A stretch of DNA of 64,000 nt, from assembly GCF_029227915.1 (NCBI RefSeq), contig NC_079888.1, forward strand, positions 10,525,001-10,589,000. The letters run 5' to 3'. The position numbers and the translations under genes are program-made. Within the stretch, counting starts at the first letter, position 1. Each line of letters starts with the position of its first letter. This document shows, in pieces, positions 34,154 to 48,265 of this stretch. The notes beneath the pieces were generated by a model. That model was not told the DNA's origin. It worked only from the letters and a program-made list of their open reading frames with translations, and did not search any database. This stretch comes from Hydractinia symbiolongicarpus. Its lineage: Eukaryota > Cnidaria > Hydrozoa > Anthoathecata > Hydractiniidae.

Positions 34154-37100
34154 TTCCAGGGCGCCATTGTCTTATAACACCAACAACTACGTTTAAAGAA
34201 CTTTAAAGGCTGTTATATGACCTTTTACAGAATCATAAAAGTTACACATCAACTACGTGGTTCCACGTTCCTCCGCAGGTTTCCAACGGTCAAGTCTTTC
34301 CACTGTCAGTGGACTACGACGTTCCAAGTCGTTTTCCAGGGCGCCATTGTCTTATAACACCGTCAACTACGTTTACAGGCAATTAAAGGCAATGATATAG
34401 CCTTTTACGCCTAATAAAAGCCTTACACGTAAATTACGTGGTTCAACGAGCCTGCGCAGGTTTCTAACGGTCTAGTCTTTCCACTCTTAAGAGACTGCTT
34501 CGTCCCAAGTCGTTCTCCAGTGCGCCATTGTCCTATAACACCGTCAACTACGTTTATAGGCAATTAAAGGCAATGATATAGCCTTTTACGCCTAATAAAA
34601 GCCTTACACATAAATCACGTGGGTCCACGTAACTGCGCAGGTTTCCAACAGAGTAGTAGCTCCACTCTCATTGGACTACGACGTTCCAAGTCGTTTTCCA
34701 GGGCGCCATTGTCTTATAACACTGTGAACTTCGTTTACAGCCCCTTAAATGCTGTTATATGACCTTTTACGGCCTAATAAAAGCCTTACATGTAAACTAC
34801 ATGGTTCCTCGCGCCTGCACAGGTTCCCATCGGTCTAGTCCTTCGAATCTCAATGGACTACGACGTGTGAAATCATTTTCCATTGCGTCAATGCTTTATA
34901 ACACCGTGAACTCCATTTATAGGCCTTTATAGGCTGTGATGTAGCCTTTTTCGGCTAATAAAGGCCTCACACATAAATCACGTGGTTCCAAGCCGATGCG
35001 AAGGTTCCCAACGGTCTAGTCCTTCCACCCTGAATGGTCTACGTCGTCCCAAGTCGTTTTCCAGGGCGCCATTGTCCTATAACACTGTCAACTACGTTTA
35101 CAGACAATTAAAGGCAACGATATAGCCTTTTACGCCTAATAAAAGCCTTATACATAAATCACGTGCTTCCACGTGCCTGCGCAGGTTTCCAACAGAGTAG
35201 TCCCTCCACTCTGAATGGTCTACTTCGTCCTAAGTCGTTTTCCAGGGCGCCATTGTCTTATAACACTGTGAACTTCGTTTACAGGCCTTTAAAGGCTTTT
35301 ATATGACCTTTTACGGCGTAATAAAAGCCTTACACGTAAACTACATGGTTCCTCGCGCCTGCACAGGTTCCCAACTGTCTAGTCCATCCAATCTCAACGG
35401 ACTGGGAAGTCCCAAGTCGTTTTCCAGTGCGCCATTGTCTTATAACACCAACAACTACGTTTAAAGAACTTTAAAAGCTGTTATATGACCTTTTACTGAA
35501 TCATAAAGGTTACACATAAACTACGTGGTTCCACGTGCCTCCGCAGGTTTCCAATGGTCTAGTCTTTCCACTGTCAGTGGACTAGGACGTGTGAAATCAT
35601 TTTGCATTGCGTCAATGCTTTATAACACCGTCAACTAAATTTACAAGATCTTAAAGCCTGCTATATGACATTTTACGGTCTACTGAAGGCCTTACATGTA
35701 AACTACATTGTTCCTCGCGCCTGCACAGGTTCTTATCGGTCTAGTCCTTCGAATCTCAATGGACTACGACGTGTGAAATCATTTTCCATTGCGTCAATGC
35801 TTTATAACACCGTGAACTCCATTTACAGGCCTTTATAGGCTGTGATGTAGCCTTTTACGGCTAATAAAGGCCTTCACACATAAATCACGTGGTTCCACGC
35901 CGATGCGAAGGTTCCCAACGGTCTAGTCCTTCCACTCTGAATGGTCTACGTCGTCCTAAGACGTTTTCAAGGGCGCCATTGTCTTATAACACTGTGAACT
36001 TCGTTTACAGCCCCTTAAATGCTGTTATATGACCTTTTACGACCTAATAAAAGCCTTACATGTAAACTACATGGTTCCTCGCGCCTGCACAGGTTCCTAT
36101 CGGTCTAGTCCTTCGAATCTCAATGGACTACGACGTGTGAAATCATTTTCCATTGCGTCAATGCTTTATAACACCGTGAACTCCATTTATAGGCTTTTAA
36201 ACGCTGTCATATGACCTTTTACGGCCTAATAAAGACGTTACACATCAATCACGCCGTTCCACGTGCCTGCAAAGGTTTCCAACGGTCTAGTCCTTCCACT
36301 CTCAATAGACTGCATCGTCCCAAGTCGTTTTCCAGTGCGCCATTGTCCTATAACACCGTGAACTCCATTTATAGGCCTTTATAGGCTGTGATGTAGCCTT
36401 TTACGGTCTACTGAAGGCCTTACACGTAAATTACGTGGTTCCACGAGCCTGCGCAGGTTTCCAACAGTCTAGTCCTTCCACACTCAATAGACTGCATCGT
36501 CCCAAGTCGTTTTCCAGTGCGCCATTGTCCTATAACACCGTCAACTACGTTTACAGGCAATTAAAGGCAATGACATGGCCTTTTACGCCTAATAAAAGCC
36601 TTACACATAAATCACGTTGTTCTACGTGCCTGCGCAGGTTTCCAAAAGAGTAGTAGCTCCACTCTCCTTGGACTACGACGTTCCAAGTCGTTTTCCAGGG
36701 CGCCATTGTCTTATAACACCCTGAACTACGTTTACAGACCTTTAAATACTAATATATGTCCTTTTACAGCCTCGTAAAGACCCTACACACACACTACGTG
36801 GTTCCACGTGCCTGCGCAGGTTTCCAACTGTCTAGTCTTTCCAATCTCAACGGACTACGACGTGTGAAATCATTTTCCATTGCGTCAATGCTTTATAACA
36901 CCGTGAACTCCATTTACAGGCCTTTAAAGGCTGTTATATGAACTTTTACGACCTAATAAAAGCCTTACACGTAAATCACGTGGTTCTACGAGCCTGCGCA
37001 GGTTTCCAACAGAGTAGTAGCTCCACTCTCATTGGACTACGACGTTCCAAGTCGTTTTCCAGGGCGCCATTGTCTTATAACACTGTGAACTTCGTTTACA

Positions 37101-37417
37101 GGCCTTTAAAGGCTTTTATATGACCTTTTACGGCCTAATAAAAGCCTTACACGTAAACTACATGGTTCCTCGCGCCTGCACAGGTTCCCAACTGTCTAGT
37201 CCATCCAATCTCAACGGACTGGGATGTCCCAAGTCGTTTTCCAGTGCGCCATTGTCCTATAACACCGTCAACTACGTTTAAAGGCATTTAAAGGCTGCGA
37301 TGTAGCCCTTTGCGCTTAATAAAAGCCTTACATGTAAAATACATGGTTCCTCGCGCCTGCACAGGTTCCCATCGGTCTAGTCCTTCGAAACTCAATGGAC
37401 TACGACGTGTGAAATCA
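34154..37417 (+). repeat. Mixed satellite monomers between blocks A and B
   Basis: About 18 monomers. 34180-35050 parallels 45614-46484 at offset 11434. 35296-36835 parallels 10270-11810 at offset about 25025. The ACACACAC unit at 36756 is followed by a GAACTTTTACGACC hybrid at 36938 that ends as the AGTAGTAGCTCC subtype. An extra T (GGCCTTCACAC) lies near 35873. No non-satellite sequence was seen. Confidence 0.9.
35296..36835 (+). repeat. 1.5 kb near copy of 10270-11810
   Basis: The monomer order and rare variants agree with 10270-11810 at a nearly constant offset of 25025-25026, crossing the end of the seven-monomer HOR and its exit into other monomers. It therefore copies a specific junction, not just similar monomer types. 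The two arms differ by scattered substitutions. Confidence 0.85.
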
Positions 37418-40400
37418 TTTTCCATTGCGTCAATGCTTTATAACACCGTGAACTCCATTTATAGGCTTTTAAACGCTGTCATATGACCTTTTACGGCCTA
37501 ATAAAGACGTTACACATCAATCACGCCGTTCCACGTGCCTGCAAAGGTTTCCAACGGTCTAGTCCTTCCACTCTCAATAGACTGCATCGTCCCAAGTCGT
37601 TTTCCAGTGCGCCATTGTCCTATAACACCGTCAACTACGTTTACAGGCAATTAAAGGCAATGATATAGCCTTTTACGCCTAATAAAAGCCTTACATGTAA
37701 ATCACGTGGTTCTACGAGCCTGCGCAGGTTTCCAACAGAGTAGTAGCTCCACTCTCATTGGACTACGACGTTCCAAGTCGTTTTCCAGGGCGCCATTGTC
37801 TTATAACACCAACAACTACGTTTAAAGAACTTTAAAGGCTGTTATATGACCTTTTACAGAATCATAAAAGTTACACATAAACTATGTGGTTCCACGTGCC
37901 TCCGCAGGTTTCCAACGGTCAAGTCTTTCCACTGTCAGTGGAGTACGACGTTCCAAGTCGTTTTCCAGGGCGCCATTGTCTTATAACACCGTCAACTACG
38001 TTTACAGGCAATTAAAGGCAATGATATAGCCTTTTACGGCTAATAAAGGCCTCACACGTAAATTACGTGGTTCCACGAGCCTGCGCAGGTTTGCAACAGT
38101 GTAGTCCTTCCACACTCAATAGACTGCGTCGTCCCAAGTCGTTTTCCAGTGCGCCATTGTCCTATAACACCGTCAACTACGTTTACAGGCAATTAAAGGC
38201 AATGACATGGCCTTTTACGCCTAATAAAAGCCTTACACATAAATCACGTTGTTCTACGTGCCTGCGCAGGTTTCCAAAAGAGTAGTAGCTCCACTCTCCT
38301 TGGACTACGACGTTCCAAGTCGTTTTCCAGGGCGCCATTGTCTTATAACACCCTGAACTACGTTTACAGACCTTTGAATACTAATATATGTCCTTTTACA
38401 GCCTCGTAAAGACCCTACACACACACTACGTGGTTCCACGTGCCTGCGCAGGTTTCCAACTGTCTAGTCTTTCCAATCTCAACGGACTACGACGTGTGAA
38501 GTCATTTTCCATTGCGTCATGCTTTATAACACCGTGAACTCCATTTACAGGCCTTTAAAGGCTGTTATATGAACTTTTACGACCTAATAAAGGCCTTACA
38601 CATAAATCACGCCATTCCACGTGCCTGCGCAGGTTTCCTACAGAGTATTCGCTTCACTCCCATTGGACTACGACCTTCCAAGTCGTTTTTCAGGGCGCCA
38701 CTGTCTTATAACACCGTCAACTACGTTTACAGGCATTTAAAGGCTGCGATGTAGCCTTTTACCGCCTAATAAGGGCCTTACACGTAAATCACGTGGTTCC
38801 ACGTGCCTGCACAAGTTCCAACAGAGTAGCCCCTCCACTCTGAATGGTCTACCTAGTCCTAAGTCGTTTTCCAGTGCGCCATTGTCCTATAACACTGTCA
38901 ACTACGTTTACAGGCAATTAAAGGCAACGATATAGGCTTTTACGCCTAATAAAAGCCTTACACATAAATCACGTTGTTCTACGTGCCTGCGCAGGTTTCC
39001 AACAGAGTAGTAGCTCCACTCTCATTGGACTACAACGTTCCAAGTCGTTTTACAGGGCGCCATTGTCTTATAACACTGTGAACTTCGTTTACAGGCCTTT
39101 AAAGGCTGTTATATGACCTTTTACGGCCTAGTAAAAGCCTTACATGTCAACTACATGGTTCCTCGCGCCTGCACAAGTTCCCAACTGTCTAGTCCATCCA
39201 ATCTCAACGGACTGGGATGTCCCAAATCGTTTTTCAGTGCCCCATTGTCTTATAACACCAACAACTACGTTTAAAGAACTTTTAAGGCTGTTATGTGACC
39301 TTTTACGGAATCATAAAGGCCTTAAACATAAACTACGTGGTTCGACGTGCCTGTTCAGGTTTCCAACGGTCCAGTCTTTCCGCTCTCAATGGACTACGAC
39401 ATTCAATGTCGTTTTCCAGGGCACCATTGCCTTACAACACCCTGAACTACCTTTACAGACCTTTAAATACTAATATATGTCCTTTTACAGCCTCGTAAAG
39501 ACCCTACACACACACTACGTGGTTCCACGTGCCTGTGCAGGTTTCCAACTGTCTAGTCCTTCCAATCTCAACGGACTACGACGTGTGAAATTATTTTCCA
39601 TTGCGCCAATGCTTTATAACACCGTGAACTCCATTTACAGGCCTTTAAAGGCTTTTATATGACCTTTTACGGCCTAATAAAAGCCTTACATGTAAACTAC
39701 ATGGTTCCTCTCGCCTCCGCAGGTTTCCAACGGCCTAGTCCTTCCAATCTGAACGGACTAGGATGTCCCAAGTCGTTCTCCAGTGCGCCATTGTCTTATA
39801 ACACCAACAACTACGTTTAAAGAACTTTAAAGGCTGTTATATGACCTTTTACGGAATCATAAAGGCGTTACACATAAAGTACGTGGTTTCACGGGTCTGT
39901 GCAAGTTGCCAACGGTCTAGCTCTTCCAATCTCAAAGGACTACGACGTCCCAAATCTTTTTCTAATGCGCCAATGCCTTATAACACCCTTTACTACTTGT
40001 GCAGGCGTCTAAAAGCTGTAATACGGTGTTTTACGCCCTTGGAAAGGCCTTACACGTATGTTACGTGGTTCCACGTGCCTGCTCAGGTTTCCAACGGTCT
40101 AGTCTTTCCGCTCTCAATGGACTACGACGTTCAATGTCGTTTTCCAGTGCACCATTGCCTTATAACACCCTGAACTACGTTTACAGACCTTTAAATACTA
40201 ATATATGTCCTTTTACAGCCTCGTAAAGACCCTACACACACATTACGTGGTTCCACGTGCCTGTGCAGGTTTCCAACTGTCTATTCCTTCCAATCTCAAC
40301 GGACTACGACGTGTGAAATCATTTTCCATTGCGCCAATGCTTTATAACACCATGAACTCCATTTACAGGCCTTTAAAGGCTGTTATATGAACTTTTACGA

Positions 40401-41951
40401 CCTAATAAAGGCCTTACACATAAATCACGCCATTCCACGTGCCTGCGCAGGTTTCCAACAGAGTATTCGCTTCACTCCCATTGGACTACGACCTTCCAAG
40501 TCGTTTTCCAGTGCGCCATTGTCCTATAACACCGTCAACTACGTTTACAGGCAATTAAAGGCAACGATATAGCCTTTTACGCCTAATAAAAGCCTTACAC
40601 ATAAATCACGTGCTTCCACGTGCCTGCGCAGGTTTCCAACAGAGTAGTAGCTCCACTCTCATTGGACTACGACGTTCCAAGTCGTTTTCCAGGGCGCCAT
40701 TGTCTTATAACACCAACAACTACGTTTAAAGAACTTTAAATTGCTGTTATATGACCTTTTACGGCCTAATAAAAGCCTTACATGTAAACTACATGGTTCC
40801 TCGCGCCTGCACAGGTTTCCATCGGTCTAGTCCTTTGAATCTCAATGGACTACGACGTGTGAAATCATTTTCCATTGCGTCAATGCTTTATAACACCGTG
40901 AACTCCATTTATAGGCCTTTATAGGCTGTGATGTAGCCTTTTTCGGCTAATAAAGGCCTCACACATAAATCACGTGGTTCCAAGCCGATGCGAAGGTTCC
41001 CAACGGTCTAGTCCTTCCACCCTGAATGGTCTACGTCGTCCTAAGTCGTTTTCCAGGGCGCCATTGTCTTATAACACTGTGAACTTCGTTTACAGCCCCT
41101 TAAATGCTGTTATATGACTTTTTACGGCCTAATAAAAGTCTTACATGTAAACTACATGGTTCCTCGCGCCTGCACAGGTTCCCATCGGTCTAGTCCTTCG
41201 AATCTCAATGGACTACGACGTGTGAAATCATTTTCCATTGCGTCAATGCTTTATAACACCGTGAACTCCATTTATAGGCTTTTAAACGCTGTCATATGAC
41301 CTTTTACGGCCTAATAAAGACGTTACACATCAATCACGCCGTTCCACGTGCCTGCAAAGGTTTCCAACGGTCTAGTCCTTCCACTCTCAATAGACTGCAT
41401 CGTCCCAAGTCGTTTTTCAGTGCGCCATTGTCCTATAACACCGTCAACTACGTTTACAGGCAATTAAAGGCAATGATATAGCCTTTTACGCCTAATAAAA
41501 GCCTTACACGTAAATCACGTGGTTCTACGAGCCTGCGCAGGTTTCCAACAGAGTAGTAGCTCCACTCTCATTGGACTACGACGTTCCAAGTCGTTTTCCA
41601 GGGCGCCATTGTCTTATAACACTGTGAACTTCGTTTACAGGCCTTTAAAGGGTTTTATATGACCTTTTAACGGCCTAATGAAAGCCTTACACGTAAACTA
41701 CATGGTTCCTCGCGCCTGCACAGGTTCCCAACTGTCTAGTCCATCCAATCTCAACGGACTGGGATGTCCCAAGTCGTTTTCCAGTGCGCCATTGTCTTAT
41801 TACACCAACAACTACGTTTAAAGAACTTTAAAGGCTGTTATATGACCTTTTACTGAATCATAAAGGTTACACATAAACTACGTGGTTCCACGTGCCTCCG
41901 CAGGTTTCCAACGGTCTAGTCTTTCCACTGTCAGTGGACTACGACGTTCCA
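37418..41951 (+). repeat. Large block B (~4.5 kb)
   Basis: Second copy of block A lacking its 1089 bp duplication and two further monomers (the join is near 40749, at TATATGACCTTTTAC). It shares with A the extra A in CTTTTAACGGCCTAATG (33871 and 41669), which block C lacks (47103), so A and B are closer to each other there. Confidence 0.9.
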
Positions 41952-42301
41952 TGCCGTCTGCCAGTGCACCATTGCTTAATAACACCGTGAACTCCATTTA
42001 CAGGCTTTTAAAGGCTGTTATATGACCTTTTACGGCCTAATAAAAGCCTTACACGTAAATCACGTGGTTCTACGAGCCTGCGCAGGTTTCCAACAGAGTA
42101 GTAGCTCCACTCTCATTGGACTACGACGTTCCAAGTCGTTTTCCAGGGCGCCATTGTCTTATAACACCAACAACTACGTTTAAAGAACTTTAAAGGCTGT
42201 TATATGACCTTTTACAGAATCATAAAAGTTACACATCAACTACGTGGTTCCACGTGCCTCCGCAGGTTTCCAACGGTCTAGTCTTTCCACTGTGAGTGGA
42301 C
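41952..42301 (+). repeat. Linking satellite monomers between blocks B and C
   Basis: About two monomers: the end of a CCATGCCGTCTGCCAG unit, a hybrid unit near 42020 and the start of the next CAGAATCATAAAAG unit. They separate the B and C registers. Confidence 0.85.
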
Positions 42302-45300
42302 TACGACGTTCCATGCCGTCTGCCAGTGCACCATTGCTTAATAACACCGTGAACTCCATTTACAGGCTTTTAAAGGCTGTTATATGACCTTTTACGGCCT
42401 AATAAAGGCCTTACACATAAATCCCGCCGTTCCACGAGCCTGCGCAGGGTTCCAACGGTCTAGTCCTTCCTCTCTCAATAGACTGCGTCGTCCCAAGTCG
42501 TTTTCCAGTGCGCCATTGTCCTATAACACCGTCAACTACGTTTAAAGGCATTTAAAGGCTGCGATGTAGCCCTTTGCGCTTAATAAAAGCCTTACATGTA
42601 AAATACATGGTTCCTCGCGCCTGCACAGGTTCCCATCGGTCTAGTCCTTCGAATCTCAATGGACTACGACGTGTGAAATCATTTTCCATTGCGTCAATGC
42701 TTTATAACACCGTGAACTCCATTTATAGGCTTTTAAACGCTGTCATATGACCTTTTACGGCCTAATAAAGACGTTACACATCAATCTCGCCGTTCCACGT
42801 GCCTGCAAAGGTTTCCAACGGTCTAGTCCTTCCACTCTCAATAGACTGCATCGTCCCAAGTCGTTTTCCAGTGCGCCATTGTCCTATAACACCGTCAACT
42901 ACGTTTACAGGCAATTAAAGGCAATGATATAGCCTTTTACGCCTAATAAAAGCCTTACACGTAAATCACGTGGTTCTACGAGCCTGCGCAGGTTTCCAAC
43001 AGAGTAGTAGCTCCACTCTCATTGGACTACGAAGTTCCAAGTCGTTTTCCAGGGCGCCATTGTCTTATAACACCAACAACTACGTTTAAAGAACTTTAAA
43101 GGCTGTTATATGACCTTTTACAGAATCATAAAAGTTACACATCAACTACGTGGTTCCACGTGCCTCCGCAGGTTTCCAACGGTCAAGTCTTTCCACTGTC
43201 AGTGGACTACGACGTTCCAAGTCGTTTTCCAGGGCGCCACTGTCTTATAACACCGTCAACTACGTTTACAGGCATTTAAAGGCTGCGATGTAGCCTTTTA
43301 CCGCCTAATAAGGGCCTTACACGTAAATCACGTGGTTCCACGTGCCTGCACAAGTTCCAACAGAGTAGCCCCTCCACTCTGAATGGTCTACCTAGTCCTA
43401 AGTCGTTTTCCAGTGCGCCATTGTCCTATAACACCGTCAACTACGTTTACAGGCAATTAAAGGCAACGATATAGGCTTTTACGCCTAATAAAAGCCTTAC
43501 ACATAAATCACGTTGTTCTACGTGCCTGCGCAGGTTTCCAACAGAGTAGTAGCTCCACTCTCATTGGACTACGACGTTCCAAGTCGTTTTACAGGGCGCC
43601 ATTGTCTTATAACACTGTGAACTTCGTTTACAGGCCTTTAAAGGCTGTTATATGACCTTTTACGGCCTAATAAAAGCCTTACATGTAAACTACATGGTTC
43701 CTCGCGCCTGCACAAGTTCCCAACTGTCTAGTCCATCCATTCTCAACGGACTGGGATGTCCCAAATTCGTTTCCAGTGCCCCATTGTCTTATAACACCAA
43801 CAACTACGTTTAAAGAACTTTTAAGGCTGTTATGTGACCTTTTACGGAATCATAAAGACCTTAAACATAAACTACGTGGTTCCACGTGCCTGTTCAGGTT
43901 TCCAACGGTCCAGTCTTTCCGCTCTCAATGGACTACGACATTCAATGTCGTTTTCCAGGGCACCATTGCCTTATAACACCCTGAACTACCTTTACAGACC
44001 TTTAAATACTAATATATGTCCTTTTACAGCCTCGTAAAGACCCTACACACACACTACGTGGTTCCACGTGCCTGTGCAGGTTTCCAACTGTCTAGTCCTT
44101 CCAATCTCAACGGACTACGACGTGTGAAATCATTTTCCATTGCGCCAATGCTTTATAACACCGTGAACTCCATTTACAGGCCTTTAAAGGCTTTTATATG
44201 ACCTTTTACGGCCTAATAAAAGCCTTACATGTAAACTACATGGTTCCTCTCGCCTCCGCAGGTTTCCAACGGTCTAGTCCTTCCAATCTGAACGGACTAG
44301 GATGTCCCAAGTCGTTCTCCAGTGCGCCATTGTCTTATAACACCAACAACTACGTTTAAAGAACTTTAAAGGCTGTTATATGACCTTTTACGGAATCATA
44401 AAGGCGTTACACATAAAGTACGTGGTTTCAAGGGTCTGTGCAAGTTGCCAACGGTCTAGCTCTTCCAATCTCAAAGGACTACGACGTCCCAAATCTTTTT
44501 CTAATGCGCCAATGCCTTATAACACCCTTTACTACTTGTGCAGGCGTCTAAAAGCTGTAATACGGTCTTTTACGCCCTTGGAAAGGCCTTACACGTATGT
44601 TACGTGGTTCCACGTGCCTGCTCAGGTTTCCAACGGTCTAGTCTTTCCGCTCTCAATGGACTACGACGTTCAATGTCGTTTTCCAGTGCACCATTGCCTT
44701 ATAACACCCTGAACTACGTTTACAGACCTTTAAATACTAATATATGTCCTTTTACAGCCTCGTAAAGAGCCTACACACACACTACGCGGTTCCACGTGCC
44801 TGTGCAGGTTTCCAACTGTCTATTCCTTCCAATCTCAACGGACTACGACGTGTGAAATCATTTTCCATTGCGCCAATGCTTTATAACACCGTGAACTCCA
44901 TTTACAGGCCTTTAAAGGCTGTTATATGAACTTTTACGACCTAATAAAGGCCTTACACATAAATCACGCCATTCCACGTGCCTGCGCAGGTTTCCAACAG
45001 AGTATTCGCTTCACTCCCATTGGACTACGACGTTCCAAGTCGTTTTCCAGGGCGCCATTGTCTTATAACACCAACAACTACGTTTAAAGAACTTTAAAGG
45101 CTGTTATATGGCCTTTTACAGAATCATAAAAGTTACACATCAACTACGTGGTTCCACGTGCCTCCGCAGGTTTCCAACGGTCAAGTCTTTCCACTGTCAG
45201 TGGACTACGACGTTCCAAGTCGTTTTCCAGGGCGCCATTGTCTTATAACACCGTCAACTACGTTTACAGGCAATTAAAGGCAATGATATAGCCTTTTACG

Positions 45301-47380
45301 GCTAATAAAGGCCTCACACGTAAATTACGTGGTTCCACGAGCCTGCGCAGGTTTCCAACAGTGTAGTCCTTCCACACTCAATAGACTGCGTCGTCCCAAG
45401 TCGTTTTCCAGTGCGCCATTGTCCTATAACACCGTCAACTACGTTTACAGGCAATTAAAGGCAACGATATAGCCTTTTACGCCTAATAAAAGCCTTACAC
45501 ATAAATCACGTGCTTCCACGTGCCTGCGCAGGTTTCCAACAGAGTAGTAGCTCCACTCTCATTGGACTACGACGTTCCAAGTCGTTTTCCAGGGCGCCAT
45601 TGTCTTATAACACCATCAACTACGTTTAAAAAACTTTAAATTGCTGTTATATGACCTTTTACAGAATCATAAAGGTTACACATAAACTACGTGGTTCCAC
45701 GTGCCTCCGCAGGTTTCCAACGGTCAAGTCTTTCCACTGTCAGTGGACTACGACGTTCCAAGTCGTTTTCCAGGGCGCCATTGTCTTATAACACCGTCAA
45801 CTACGTTTACAGGCAATTAAAGGCAATGATATAGCCTTTTACGCCTAATAAAAGCCTTACACGTAAATTACGTGGTTCAACGAGCCTGCGCAGGTTTCTA
45901 ACGGTCTAGTCTTTCCACTCTTAAGAGACTGCTTCGTCCCAAGTCGTTCTCCAGTGCGCCATTGTCCTATAACACCGTCAACTACGTTTATAGGCAATTA
46001 AAGGCAATGATATAGCCTTTTACGCCTAATAAAAGCCTTACACATAAATCACGTGGGTCCACGTAACTGCGCAGGTTTCCAACAGAGTAGTAGCTCCACT
46101 CTCATTGGACTACGACGTTCCAAGTCGTTTTCCAGGGCGCCATTGTCTTATAACACTGTGAACTTCGTTTACAGCCCCTTAAATGCTGTTATATGACCTT
46201 TTACGGCCTAATAAAAGCCTTACATGTAAACTACATGGTTCCTCGCGCCTGCACAGGTTCCCATCGGTCTAGTCCTTCGAATCTCAATGGACTACGACGT
46301 GTGAAATCATTTTCCATTGCGTCAATGCTTTATAACACCGTGAACTCCATTTATAGGCCTTTATAGGCTGTGATGTAGCCTTTTACGGCTAATAAAGGCC
46401 TCACACATAAATCACGTGGTTCCAAGCCGATGCGAAGGTTCCCAACGGTCTAGTCCTTCCACTCTGAATGGTCTACGTCGTCCTAAGTCGTTTTCCAGGG
46501 CGCCATTGTCTTATAACACTGTGAACTTCGTTTACAGCCCCTTAAATGCTGTTATATGACCTTTTACGGCCTAATAAAAGCCTTACATGTAAACTACATG
46601 GTTCCTCGCGCCTGCACAGGTTCCCATCGGTCTAGTCCTTCGAATCTCAATGGACTACGACGTGTGAAATCATTTTCCATTGCGTCAATGCTTTATAACA
46701 CCGTGAACTCCATTTATAGGCTTTTAAACGCTGTCATATGACCTTTTACGGCCTAATAAAGACGTTGCACATCAATCACGCCGTTCCACGTGCCTGCAAA
46801 GGTTTCCAACGGTCTAGTCCTTCCACTCTCATTAGACTGCATCGTCCCAAGTCGTTTTCCAGTGCGCCATTGTCCTATAACACCGTCAACTACGTTTACC
46901 AGCAATTAAAGGCAATGATATAGCCTTTTACGCCTAATAAAAGCCTTACACGTAAATCACGTGGTTCTACGAGCCTGCGCAGGTTTCCAACAGAGTAGTA
47001 GCTCCACTCTCATTGGACTACGACATTCCAAGTCGTTTTCCAGGGCGCCATTGTCTTATAACACTGTGAACTTCGTTTACAGGCCTTTAAAGGCTTTTAT
47101 ATGACCTTTTACGGCCTAATGAAAGCCTTACACGTAAACTACATGGTTCCTCGCGCCTGCACAGGTTCCCAACTGTCTAGTCCATCCAATCTCAACGGAC
47201 TGGGATGTCCCAAGTCGTTTTCCAGTGCGCCATTGTCTTATAACACCAACAACTACGTTTAAAGAACTTTAAAGGCTGTTATATGACCTTTTACTGAATC
47301 ATAAAGGTTACACATAAACTACGTGGTTCCACGTGCCTCCGCAGGTTTCCAACGGTCTAGTCTTTCCACTGTCAGTGGAC
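42302..47380 (+). repeat. Large block C (~5.1 kb, 28 monomers)
   Basis: Related to block B at offset 5264 at first, then 4539 (a loss of 725 bp, four monomers, switching near 43200-43240). It follows block A again from about 46380 at offset 13240. Near 45030 it leaves the B order and takes up several monomers of the 45.1-46.4 kb set. It repeats in turn from 47381 at offset 5079. Confidence 0.88.
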
Positions 47381-48265
47381 TACGACGTTCCATGCCGTCT
47401 GCCAGTGCACCATTGCTTAATAACACCGTGAACTCCATTTACAGGCTTTGAAAGGCTGTTATATGACCTTTTACGGCCTAATAAAGGTCTTACACATAAA
47501 TCCTGCCGTTCCACGAGCCTGCGCAGGGTTCCAACGGTCTAGTCCTTCCACTCTCAATAGACTGCGTCGTCCCAAGTCGTTTTCCAGTGCGCCATTGTCC
47601 TATAACACCGTCAACTACGTTTAAAGGCATTTAAAGGCTGCGATGTAGCCCTTTGCGCTTAATAAAAGCCTTACATGTAAAATACATGGTTCCTCGCTCC
47701 TGCACAGGTTTCCATCGGTCTAGTCCTTCGAATCTCAATGGACTACGACGTGTGAAATCATTTTCCATTGCGTCAATGCTTTATAACACCGTGAACTCCA
47801 TTTATAGGCTTTTAAACGCTGTCATATGACCTTTTACGGCCTAATAAAGACGTTACACATCAATCACGCCGTTCCACGTGCCTGCAAAGGTTTCCAACGA
47901 TCTAGTCCTTCCACTCTCAATAGACTGCATCGTCCCAAGTCGTTTTCCAGTGCGCCATTGTCCTATAACACCGTCAACTACGTTTACAGGCAATTAAAGG
48001 CAATGATATAGCCTTTTACGCCTAATAAAAGCCTTACACGTAAATCACGTGGTTCTACGAGCCTGCGCAGGTTTCCAACAGAGTAGTAGCTCCACTCTCA
48101 TTGGACTACGACGTTCCAAGTCGCTTTCCAGGGCGCCATTATCTTATAACACCAACAACTACGTTTAAAGAACTTCAAAGGCTGTTATATGACCTTTTAC
48201 AGAATCATAAAAGTTACACATCAAATACGTGGTTCCACGTGCCTCCGCAGGTTTCCAATGGTATA
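47381..48265 (+). repeat. Block C repeat, partial (block D)
   Basis: Almost five monomers continuing the 5079 bp register (42302 to 47381, 42747 to 47826). It breaks off near 48265, where ATGGTATAGTCTCTCC and then GACGTGTGAAATTATTTTGC join it to a subtype otherwise seen at 10.6 and 35.6 kb. Confidence 0.86.
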
